Below are positions 34,168-41,577 of a stretch of 64,000 nt of DNA, in pieces. The stretch lies in assembly GCF_018128545.1 (NCBI RefSeq), contig NZ_JAGSND010000006.1, positions 1 to 64,000 of the forward strand, written 5' to 3'. The notes under the pieces are model-generated. The model saw only the letters and a list, made by a program, of their open reading frames with translations. It made no database searches and was not told the origin of the DNA. The DNA is from Sinanaerobacter chloroacetimidivorans. Its GTDB lineage: Bacteria; Bacillota; Clostridia; Peptostreptococcales; Anaerovoracaceae. The stretch's first letter is position 1; every line of letters starts with the position of its first letter. The translations under genes were made by a program, and so were the position numbers.

Positions 34168-35103
34168 TTATATGTATTCATTATTTTGAATAAACGATCG
34201 AACCTGGGCCAGATTGGGTCCGCTGCGCGCACCCAATCCCATGCAGGTATAGGCAGAGCAAGCGGTGGAGAACCGCATTGCTTCATCCAGCGGCATATTG
34301 TTAAGAAGGTAGGAGTAGAGCATACCGCCCATATAGGCATCTCCGGCTCCTGTGGTATCTGCTGCTTGAACGGAAATCACGGGCTGCTCGAACCGGCTGT
34401 CCTTTTCATCAAAAGCCACCGAGCCCTGGCTTCCCAAAGTAATCAGCAGGGTTCCACGAAACCACGGCCTCAGGAAATCCCGGCAAGCCTCCGGATCCTG
34501 TGTTCCGCATAAAGCATAGAGTCCGTCACGACAGGGGGCAAAGAGATCCACATCCGCCAGACTGCTCAGGATTTGATTCCTGTCAACTCCAAAGCCTGTC
34601 ATGGCTTCAAGTCCAACCTGCATATTAAACGCAGTTTTCATGCCGGCGGCCTTTGCTTCCTTTAAGGCTGCAATGGCCGGGCCTCCCGGCAGGAGGTCGG
34701 TATAGAAAATCTTGGCGCTTTTCAAATAATCCCTATCTACCTTGGATTCTTCCAGGGTTAAAAATGTATCTCCCATGTTCAGGAGAATAAACTTTCGCCC
34801 TTCCTTGTCCACCACAATATCCGTGTGAAGGGAGATCCCGCCTGGTTTTACACGCATACCGGAAATATCCACCCCTTCTGAAATGAGGCTCTTCAGGATG
34901 TCTTTTCCCAGACTGTCGTCACCTACTTGTCCGATAAACCCGCAGGAAGCTCCCAGTCGGGCGGCCTGAACCATCACATTGGTTCCGCTGCCCCCAGGCA
35001 CATAGGTGTTTTTTATCACCACGGCGAAGCCGTCCTCACCCGGGAGACTGTCCACTTGAAGCATTACATCCATAGCAAGGGTTGCCAATCCAATCATATC
35101 CAT
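34168..35103 (-). CDS. PfkB/ribokinase-family sugar or nucleoside kinase
   Basis: This protein of about 311 aa has the PfkB N-terminal pattern GGSGTNVMVQAARLG and the C-terminal signature AADTTGAGDAYMGGML with the anion hole and catalytic Asp (GAGD). The family phosphorylates ribose, nucleosides, fructose and similar compounds. It lies first after the GntR regulator and 15 bp before the S component. The likely role is trapping the imported compound or ribose freed by the hydrolase. The start at 35103 is the second ATG, preceded by AAAGGTG. Confidence 0.88.
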   Translation of the reverse strand: MDMIGLATLAMDVMLQVDSLPGEDGFAVVIKNTYVPGGSGTNVMVQAARLGASCGFIGQVGDDSLGKDILKSLISEGVDISGMRVKPGGISLHTDIVVDKEGRKFILLNMGDTFLTLEESKVDRDYLKSAKIFYTDLLPGGPAIAALKEAKAAGMKTAFNMQVGLEAMTGFGVDRNQILSSLADVDLFAPCRDGLYALCGTQDPEACRDFLRPWFRGTLLITLGSQGSVAFDEKDSRFEQPVISVQAADTTGAGDAYMGGMLYSYLLNNMPLDEAMRFSTACSAYTCMGLGARSGPNLAQVRSFIQNNEYI

Positions 35104-35135
35104 AACCAACCATCACCTTTCTTTTTTCTTCTACT

Positions 35136-35852
35136 TTATCTTCTGCGTAATGTAATAATATGTTTATATCGGTCTGCCCGAATTGCGATTCGGCTGAATT
35201 CAATGATTCTGTCGTTCCTGTCATAGGCTGTTCTTTCAATATAGAGTAACGGATCATTTTTACTGATCTGCAAGATTTCCGCCTGTTTTTGGCTTGCTTT
35301 TACCGCACTCATCGTATCCTCAGTGTTTTGTACCAAGATATTGAAATCCTCCAGTACCTGATACAGCGACTGTTTGTCCTTCAGCACCGACAAATCCCGA
35401 TTCTCCACCAGTCGATAGGGAATGTAGGATGTGTTGATGGTAATAGGTTCACCATCAGCCGTACGTACGCGAAAGATTTCATATACCTCTTCCCATGGCT
35501 TCAGTTCAAGAGCCTCAAGAACCTCCTGGTCAGGGTGGATTCGCCTTATCTGAATATCCCTGACTTCCGGTACCATTCCCTGCCGCTTCATCAATTCGGT
35601 GAAGCTCATCAGCTCTGCTCCTTTGTGTTTGAGCTTTGAAGGAGTGACCTTGGTTCCCATCCCCCTGACGATGGTAAGGTACCCCTCCTCCACCAGCATA
35701 TTGATGGCCTTTCGAACGGTTGTACGGCTCACTTTATAATACTGTTCCAATTCAGGCTCACTGGGGATAAAATCTCCCTTTTTATACGCACCCTCTGTGA
35801 TCTTTTGCTCAATATCCTTTTTCACTTTATAATAAAGGGGTTCCATATACAT
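35136..35852 (-). CDS. GntR/HutC-family transcriptional regulator
   Basis: This protein of about 238 aa has a GntR winged helix (PLYYKVKKDIEQKI, FIPSEPELEQYYKVSRTTVRKAI) and a UTRA effector domain (LEALELKPWEEVYEIFRVRTADGEPI, INTSYIP). HutC-type regulators respond to sugar phosphates or small metabolites. It heads the kinase-ECF-hydrolase operon, so it probably represses it until the imported compound is present. The ATG at 35852 follows TAGGAGG by about 10 nt. Confidence 0.9.
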   Translation of the reverse strand: MYMEPLYYKVKKDIEQKITEGAYKKGDFIPSEPELEQYYKVSRTTVRKAINMLVEEGYLTIVRGMGTKVTPSKLKHKGAELMSFTELMKRQGMVPEVRDIQIRRIHPDQEVLEALELKPWEEVYEIFRVRTADGEPITINTSYIPYRLVENRDLSVLKDKQSLYQVLEDFNILVQNTEDTMSAVKASQKQAEILQISKNDPLLYIERTAYDRNDRIIEFSRIAIRADRYKHIITLRRR

Positions 35853-35867
35853 AATAACATTACCTCC

Positions 35868-35881
35868 TAATGACATCATTA
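35868..35881. promoter_or_regulatory. Candidate GntR operator at the operon start point
   Basis: TAATGA-CA-TCATTA is a perfect palindrome lying between the -10 and the ribosome binding site, where repressor binding would block transcription. Confidence 0.6.
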
Positions 35882-35888
35882 TGTCTGG

Positions 35889-35917
35889 ATTATAAAACTT
35901 ATTTGCATATAAGTCAA
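35889..35917 (-). promoter_or_regulatory. Sigma-A promoter of the GntR-ECF operon
   Basis: On the minus strand TTGACT (complement of 35912-35917), 17 bp, TATAAT (complement of 35889-35894). Confidence 0.85.
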
Positions 35918-35978
35918 TCCTATTTCACCTGCTTGTTCCCCTGTTTTATAATTTATTATAAAAAAATAAATTTTTATC

Positions 35979-36007
35979 TTGACAACGGCAGGGCTCCGGC
36001 ATAAAAT
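35979..36007 (+). promoter_or_regulatory. Sigma-A promoter of the TetR-radical SAM-vanRS operon
   Basis: TTGACA (35979-35984), 17 bp, TAAAAT (36002-36007). It lies about 100 bp before the TetR start. Confidence 0.85.
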
Positions 36008-36032
36008 TAAACACGTTTAATACATGTTTAAT
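36006..36032. promoter_or_regulatory. Candidate TetR operator overlapping the -10
   Basis: ATTAAAC-AC-GTTTAAT (36006-36021) is a perfect 16-bp palindrome, followed by another GTTTAAT half-site at 36026-36032. It fits autorepression of the operon. Confidence 0.65.
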
Positions 36033-36104
36033 AACCATGAATAAAGAATGTGGAAATGACGGAATCAATGCGATATTTCCTACATAATGAGAAGACGGAG
36101 TCAT

Positions 36105-36683
36105 ATGATGAAAAATGAAGAAATAAAAAATCGGCTGCTCCAGGCCGCCAAACAGCTGTTAAAAGAGGCAGATCAGCCGGAGACCATTACTGCAAGGCAA
36201 ATCGCTGCCCAAGCCAATGCAAATCTGGCTTTGATCAACTATCATTATAAATCCAAGGACGACCTCATCAACCAGGCCATCGGAGAGATCGTCCAAAATA
36301 CTGCAGACCGGTGGAAGGATATGATGGATGACTCCCTTCCGCCAAAAGAGAAACTGGAAAAGATGCTTATCGCACTCAGCGACATGGTGATGAAATATTC
36401 CAAATTTACAAAGATTTCCATCCAATATGAACTGACAAAAAATCAAATATCACTTCCCTATTATTTGATTCCGACCTTGAAAGAGTATTTTCAAGACGGA
36501 AAAAGTGAAACGGAACTGAAAATCATAGCCTACGAAATCGTATCCTTTCTTCAGCTGATTTTTCTGAGGGCGGAGGAATTTCAAAAATACACCGGTGAAA
36601 ATATACAGATCAAAGAGACCCGGGATAAGCTGATACGAATGCAGATATCCATATTTTTAGGAGGAAAACACCATGCAATCTGA
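36105..36683 (+). CDS. TetR-family regulator at the head of the van operon
   Basis: This protein of about 192 aa has an N-terminal helix-turn-helix of TetR type (ITARQIAAQANANLALINYHYKSKDDLI). A helical ligand-binding domain that I cannot match to a subfamily follows. It overlaps the radical SAM gene by 11 bp and sits behind its own promoter and palindrome. Glycopeptide-resistance operons do not normally start with TetR, so it may add a second signal or silence the operon. I use the ATG at 36105; 36108 is also possible. Confidence 0.85.
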   Translation: MMKNEEIKNRLLQAAKQLLKEADQPETITARQIAAQANANLALINYHYKSKDDLINQAIGEIVQNTADRWKDMMDDSLPPKEKLEKMLIALSDMVMKYSKFTKISIQYELTKNQISLPYYLIPTLKEYFQDGKSETELKIIAYEIVSFLQLIFLRAEEFQKYTGENIQIKETRDKLIRMQISIFLGGKHHAI

Positions 36684-37761
36684 TTTTCAACTGGCCGAAT
36701 ATATGAGTCAGTCTATACAAAGTATCATTCACAGTGCAGCCAGGGCATCTATACAGAACCCGAAGGAGTCTGCTTTCCTTTTTAAATATCTCCTGGAGAG
36801 CAAAAAAGCGGAAAAAATAAGAGTAAAGTACGAAAAGGAAGGAAAGCACATTCCTCCCTTCCTTATTGCAAGCATTACAACAAACTGCAATTTGTCCTGC
36901 AAAGGCTGCTATGCCCGGGCATGCCCTTCTCATTCCGCTTTAGAGGATCCTTGCTGCCTGACTCCCGATCATTGGCGCCGTATCTTTCAGGAGGCAAAAC
37001 AGATAGGCGTATCCTTTATCCTCCTTGCCGGCGGGGAGCCGATGATGCAGAAAGAGGTGATCCGTTGTGCCGGGGAATGCAGCAGCATCATTTTCCCCAT
37101 ATTTACCAACGGAACCATGATTGGAAGTGAAGAGCTTCTTCTTTTTGATAAAAAAAGAAATCTGGTGCCGATTTTGAGCCTGGAAGGCGGGGAAGCAGAA
37201 ACGGATGCCAGAAGGGGCTCCGGTATCTACCAAGTCCTGCTGAAGGTTATGGAGCAATTTAAAAAGAAAGGAATCTTTTTCGGAGTCTCTATTACCGTCA
37301 CCGCTGCCAACAACAGCCTTGTCACCCGGGATGATTTTATTGAAAGTTTGAAACGCCAGGGCTGCAAGACGGTATTTTTTGTAGAATATGTACCTGTAGA
37401 TGGTGTCAGCAAAGGACTGGTTCTCAGCCGGGAAGAATCGGATGCGATTGATCGTGACGTGGCTCACCTGCGCCAAAGACATCCCGAGATGGTATTTCTC
37501 TCATTTCCGGGTGATGAGAAATACAGCGGAGGCTGTCTTGCAGCAGGAAGAGGATTTTTTCATATCAACGCCGGCGGCGGTGCGGAACCTTGCCCGTTCT
37601 CGCCCTACTCCGAAACGAATCTGAAAGATGCTGCATTGTTGGAAGTCCTGTCCTCTCCATTCTTTCAAAAACTGGCAGAATCAGGTCTGCTGCAGCAGGA
37701 ACACGAAGGGGGCTGTGTACTCTTCCAGAAGGATAAGGAAGTGAAGGAGCTGCTGGGATGA
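36673..37761 (+). CDS. Radical SAM/SPASM-type protein linked to vanRS
   Basis: This 362-residue protein has the radical SAM motif CNLSCKGCY (Cys72, Cys76, Cys79) and LLAGGEPMM as the SAM-binding GGE. A C-terminal twitch/SPASM-like region follows, with SGGCLAAGRGFFHINAGGGAEPCPFSPY and a last Cys in EGGCVLF, which suggests at least one auxiliary [4Fe-4S] cluster. Such enzymes modify peptides or small molecules by radical chemistry. Its stop codon overlaps the vanR start (ATGA), so it is translationally coupled to vanR. No short precursor peptide was seen beside it. Ribosome binding site TTAGGAGG. Confidence 0.87.
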   Translation: MQSDFQLAEYMSQSIQSIIHSAARASIQNPKESAFLFKYLLESKKAEKIRVKYEKEGKHIPPFLIASITTNCNLSCKGCYARACPSHSALEDPCCLTPDHWRRIFQEAKQIGVSFILLAGGEPMMQKEVIRCAGECSSIIFPIFTNGTMIGSEELLLFDKKRNLVPILSLEGGEAETDARRGSGIYQVLLKVMEQFKKKGIFFGVSITVTAANNSLVTRDDFIESLKRQGCKTVFFVEYVPVDGVSKGLVLSREESDAIDRDVAHLRQRHPEMVFLSFPGDEKYSGGCLAAGRGFFHINAGGGAEPCPFSPYSETNLKDAALLEVLSSPFFQKLAESGLLQQEHEGGCVLFQKDKEVKELLG

Positions 37762-38471
37762 ATAAGTCTGTTTTAGTGCTGGATGACGAAAAGGAAATCG
37801 CAGATCTGGTGGAATGGTACCTTCTAAACGAGGGATTTACTGTCTATAAATTTTATACTTCCGGGGAGGCTTTGGATTGTATCCGGACCACCAAACTGGA
37901 TTTAGCGATCCTGGATGTAATGCTCCCGGATACCGACGGATTTTCAATCTGCCTGAAAATCCGGGAACAGTATCATTATCCGGTTATCATGCTTACGGCA
38001 AAGGTTGAAGATATGGATAAAATTACGGGCCTTACCATAGGTGCGGACGATTATGTCACCAAACCTTTTAATCCTATGGAATTGATGGCAAGGGTAAAAG
38101 CGCAGCTCAGGAGATACACGCGCTACAATCTTCCGGAATCCGTACCGGACAAGCTTCAGGAGGCCGGCGAATATGATTTTCGAGGGCTGACCATCAATAA
38201 GGAAACACACAAGTGCAGCCTTTATGGAAAGCCCTTGCAGCTGACCCCGATCGAGTTCTCCATTCTCTGGTATCTCTGCGAGAACAAGGGACGGGTGGTT
38301 TCATCAGAAGAACTTTTCGAAGCCGTATGGGGAGAAACGTATCTGGATAACAATAATACCGTTATGGCACATATCGGAAGACTCCGTGAAAAGATGAAGG
38401 AGCCGCCCAGAAAGCCAAAATTCATAAAAACAGTATGGGGGGTAGGGTATCAAATTGAAATGGATCGGTGA
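37758..38471 (+). CDS. vanR: VanR-type response regulator (OmpR/PhoB family)
   Basis: This 237-residue protein has a receiver domain with DDE (9-11), Asp53 (ILDVMLPDTDG) and TKPFNPMELMARVKAQLRRY, then an OmpR winged helix (LTPIEFSILWYL...NNTVMAHIGRLREKM). Its position beside VanS and a D-Ala-D-Ser ligase identifies it as the van regulator. VanR-box-like repeats lie before vanG. It overlaps the radical SAM gene by 4 bp. Confidence 0.92.
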   Translation: MNKSVLVLDDEKEIADLVEWYLLNEGFTVYKFYTSGEALDCIRTTKLDLAILDVMLPDTDGFSICLKIREQYHYPVIMLTAKVEDMDKITGLTIGADDYVTKPFNPMELMARVKAQLRRYTRYNLPESVPDKLQEAGEYDFRGLTINKETHKCSLYGKPLQLTPIEFSILWYLCENKGRVVSSEELFEAVWGETYLDNNNTVMAHIGRLREKMKEPPRKPKFIKTVWGVGYQIEMDR

Positions 38472-39561
38472 AAAAAGCTTTCAGAATAAGTTAACACTGA
38501 GGCTGTTCCTGCGCTTCTGCCTGTCGGTGGTGTTGTTTACTGCAGTATTGATTATCGTTTTCCTGTTGGGAATATATGCAGGACACAACCTGATTATCTG
38601 GATAAATCCTTTTGACCTTATGTATCGGGTCTTGAATGTAGTTGACAATCAGCGATATATCTTTTTTATTATTGTCTGGGGAATTGGTTTCCTCTTCATC
38701 ACACTGCGGTTTTTTAAAATTGCCATTGGCTATATTGCAGAGATGACCAATGCCATTGACGGCTTGTTTGAATCAGAATCTGATTTAATGAAGCTCTCCG
38801 GAGAATTAAAGGATGTAGAGGACAGATTAAATCAGATTAAATATAACAATTTGAGAAACCAGCAGCTGGCGAAGGAAGCCGAGCAAAGGAAGAACGATCT
38901 GGTGGTTTACCTGGCCCATGATTTAAAGACGCCTCTTACCTCTGTCATCGGATATTTGACGTTACTCAAGGAGGAACAAAGGATTTCGGAAGAACTCAGA
39001 GAAAAATATCTTGCCGTTTCTTTGGACAAAGCGGAGCGTCTGGAAGATCTTATCAATGAATTTTTTGAAATTACCAGATTTAATTTAAAGGATCTTACTT
39101 TGGAGACGTCAAAGTTGAATCTGACACGCATGCTGGAGCAAATTTCAGACGAGTTTAAACCCATGATGAAAGACAAGAATCTGACATGCAGTTTGAAGAC
39201 TTCAGAAGAAATCATTATCCGAGCGGATGGCAGGAAACTGGAGCGGGTATTCGACAACCTGATTCGAAATTCCATCAGCTACAGCTTTGTAAACAGCGTA
39301 ATCGAAATCGATGTGAGAACGGAAGGAAATGATTTGCTCATGAAGTTTCGGAACCATGGAGATACCATACCTGCGCATAAATTGGAGCATATCTTCGATC
39401 AATTTTACCGGCTGGACACAGCCAGAAGCTCTGAAACGGGAGGCGCAGGGCTGGGCCTTGCCATTGCCAGGGAAATTATAGAGCTTCACAAGGGCACCAT
39501 AACAGCGGCCAGCAGCGACGAACTCATTGAATTTACCATTCGGCTGCCTATTGGGATTTAG
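38455..39561 (+). CDS. vanS: VanS-type sensor histidine kinase
   Basis: This 368-residue kinase has two membrane segments (about 20-43 and 69-90) and a short external loop. HisKA has His155 in HDLKTPLTSVIGYL, and an HATPase domain follows (NLIRNSISYS, GGAGLGLAIAREI). The start is a TTG within the vanR end (17 bp overlap) with GGGGGG upstream. The short loop matches VanS of VanG/VanC-type systems, which respond to glycopeptides or cell-wall stress. Confidence 0.9.
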   Translation: MKWIGEKSFQNKLTLRLFLRFCLSVVLFTAVLIIVFLLGIYAGHNLIIWINPFDLMYRVLNVVDNQRYIFFIIVWGIGFLFITLRFFKIAIGYIAEMTNAIDGLFESESDLMKLSGELKDVEDRLNQIKYNNLRNQQLAKEAEQRKNDLVVYLAHDLKTPLTSVIGYLTLLKEEQRISEELREKYLAVSLDKAERLEDLINEFFEITRFNLKDLTLETSKLNLTRMLEQISDEFKPMMKDKNLTCSLKTSEEIIIRADGRKLERVFDNLIRNSISYSFVNSVIEIDVRTEGNDLLMKFRNHGDTIPAHKLEHIFDQFYRLDTARSSETGGAGLGLAIAREIIELHKGTITAASSDELIEFTIRLPIGI

Positions 39562-39570
39562 AGAATCTCT

Positions 39571-39625
39571 TTGTAGGAAAATCGTAAGAAATTTATCAGG
39601 AAATCCGCAGGAATTCTTAAGGAAA
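39571..39625 (+). promoter_or_regulatory. VanR-box-like tandem repeats before vanG
   Basis: TTGTAGGAAAAT (39571-39582), TCGTAAGAAATT (39582-39593) and TATCAGGAAATC (39594-39605) repeat at 11-12 bp. The second unit equals the 12-bp VanR consensus TCGTANGAAATT. A possible -10 (TAAAAT, 39654-39659) lies downstream. Confidence 0.75.
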
Positions 39626-39637
39626 GCGAAAGAAAAG

Positions 39638-39686
39638 GCACTGCTTTATTCAGTAAAATAGAAATGACTGAAAGGCAGTGCTTTTT
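39638..39686 (+). terminator. Terminator between vanS and vanG
   Basis: GCACTGC (39638-39644) pairs with GCAGTGC (39675-39681), with additional CTTT/AAAG and TTCAG/CTGAA pairing, then TTTTT. Its left arm lies upstream of the expected vanG start point, so it ends readthrough from vanS but not the vanG transcript. Confidence 0.75.
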
Positions 39687-39767
39687 GATTGGCAAAACTG
39701 CTTTTCAGATAAAAACCTTACGGGTATGGTGCCCAAGGATAGATCAACTGTAAAGGAGAAGTGCTTT

Positions 39768-40832
39768 ATGAAGAAAAAGATCGCAATACTGTTTGGGGGT
39801 TGTTCTACAGAATATCAGGTATCCCTTCAATCCGCTTCGGCAGTGGTGAATCATATCAACAGGGAGAAATACGATCCCATCCTGCTCGGGATTACCAGGG
39901 AAGGCAGCTGGCTGAGGTTTCAGGGGCCGGCGGAAAAGATTTCAAAAGATACCTGGCATAATCCTAAGTATTGTACGCCGGCAGTCATTTCCCCCAGCAA
40001 AGAAGTGCATGGTATCCTGCAATTTTCCGATACAAAAGTAGAGCAAATCTACATCGATGCCGCATTTCCGGTATTGCACGGGAAAAACGGCGAGGATGGC
40101 ACCCTCCAGGGATTGCTGGAGCTGTCGGGGATCCCTTTTGTGGGTTGCGGCACATTAAGCTCTGCTCTTTGTATGGACAAGGATCTGGCGCATGTCATCG
40201 CGGAGGCATCCGGCATCAAAACGCCTCCTTTTTTTACCGCGAGGCGGCATGAGTCTCCGGAAAAAGCAATGCTTCTTGCAGACTCATTGGGTTATCCGGT
40301 GTTCGTGAAACCGGCGCGATCAGGATCCTCCTTTGGTATTACCAAGGTGGAAGGCCGCAGTCGTTTGGAGGAAGCCCTTTGCCTGGCTTTCCGGCACGAT
40401 GAAAAAGTCGTCGTTGAAAAAGCCATCAATGGCTTTGAAGTAGGATGCGCCGTCCTGGGTAATCAGGAACTAACGGTAGGAGAGTTGGATGAAATAGAAC
40501 TTCAAAAGGGGTTTTTTGATTTTACTGAAAAGTATACTTTGGAAACATCCAAAATTCATCTGCCTGCGAGGATCAGCAAAGAAAAGACCGCGGAGATCAA
40601 GGAAACTGCCAAGTTTTTATATCATCTCTTTGAGTGCAGGGGATTTGCACGAGTAGACGTATTCCTGACGCCATCCGGAGAAGTGATTTTTAACGAGATC
40701 AACACCATACCCGGCTTCACTGCACACAGTCGTTATCCCAGCATGCTTCACATGGTTGGTATGGATTTTCAGGAAACAATCGAGCAATTAATTGATATGG
40801 CGGTGAAAAATGAAACTGTTACAGCTAACTAA
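39768..40832 (+). CDS. vanG: D-Ala-D-Ser ligase, VanG/VanC type
   Basis: This protein of about 354 aa is an ATP-grasp D-Ala ligase: KIAILFGGCSTEYQVSLQSA, AFPVLHGKNGEDGTLQGLLEL, PVFVKPARSGSSFGITKV, and the omega loop FTEKYTLETSKIHLPAR, then FNEINTIPGFT. Association with VanXY and VanT indicates D-Ala-D-Ser ending precursors (low-level vancomycin resistance). The start at 39768 follows AAAGGAG by 9 nt; the frame opens at 39678 without such a site. A VanB/A-type D-Lac ligase is excluded by context, not by structure. Confidence 0.9.
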   Translation: MKKKIAILFGGCSTEYQVSLQSASAVVNHINREKYDPILLGITREGSWLRFQGPAEKISKDTWHNPKYCTPAVISPSKEVHGILQFSDTKVEQIYIDAAFPVLHGKNGEDGTLQGLLELSGIPFVGCGTLSSALCMDKDLAHVIAEASGIKTPPFFTARRHESPEKAMLLADSLGYPVFVKPARSGSSFGITKVEGRSRLEEALCLAFRHDEKVVVEKAINGFEVGCAVLGNQELTVGELDEIELQKGFFDFTEKYTLETSKIHLPARISKEKTAEIKETAKFLYHLFECRGFARVDVFLTPSGEVIFNEINTIPGFTAHSRYPSMLHMVGMDFQETIEQLIDMAVKNETVTAN

Positions 40833-41577
40833 AGAAAATATTCATCAGGGGAAACTCATACTCGTCAATAAAAACTACCCGCTCCGTCAAGAGGAAGAAA
40901 AGGCTGCCGGAAATCTCATTTCCGTAACCCATGAATATCCGTCGGTGATGATGGAATCCCACGCTGGAGCTATGCTGGCGCAGTTAATTAAAGCCTGTCA
41001 GGGCGAAAAAGAAATCATTCCTGTCAGCGGTTACCGTTCCCATCGGGAACAGCAGTCTATTTTTGACACCTCGATGACAGAAAACGGTAAAGCTTTTACA
41101 TTGCAATTTGTTGCATTACCCGGCTGCAGCGAACACCAGACCGGCCTTGCCGTGGATGTAGCAAAAAAGCAAGAGGACATTCATTGGATCTGTCCGGATT
41201 TTCCCTACTCGGGAATCTGCAGGCGTTTTCGGGAGAAAGCTGCAAACTTCGGATTTGTTCAACGGTATCAAGACGGAAAGGAGCATATAACCGGCATTTC
41301 GCCGGAACCCTGGCACTTCCGCTATGTGGGTTACCCCCACTCTAAAATTATGGAGGAAAAAAAATTCAGTCTGGAGGAATACATCGATTTTCTGATGGGG
41401 TTCCCGTATGGAGAAAATCCTTTATTCTTCGAGGAGAACGGTGCGCGGATTCAGATTTCCTGTCTCAGACTGGGAGACAGCCCTGGCATCACTTGTTCCG
41501 CACCTGAAGGTTTATGGCAGATCTCCGGAAACAACGTAGATGGCGTAATCATAACAGTTTGGAGGCAGGCAGCATGA
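40810..41577 (+). CDS. vanXY: D,D-dipeptidase/carboxypeptidase VanXY
   Basis: This 255-residue soluble zinc peptidase of the VanY/VanX fold has PVSGYRSHREQQSIF, the SEHQTGLAVDV motif (His109, Asp116) and EPWHFRYVG (Glu166, His169). With no membrane segment it is cytosolic and should remove D-Ala-D-Ala and D-Ala-terminated precursors. It overlaps vanG by 23 bp and vanT by 4 bp. The extra C-terminal 60 residues match VanXY-G in position. Confidence 0.9.
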   Translation: MKLLQLTKENIHQGKLILVNKNYPLRQEEEKAAGNLISVTHEYPSVMMESHAGAMLAQLIKACQGEKEIIPVSGYRSHREQQSIFDTSMTENGKAFTLQFVALPGCSEHQTGLAVDVAKKQEDIHWICPDFPYSGICRRFREKAANFGFVQRYQDGKEHITGISPEPWHFRYVGYPHSKIMEEKKFSLEEYIDFLMGFPYGENPLFFEENGARIQISCLRLGDSPGITCSAPEGLWQISGNNVDGVIITVWRQAA

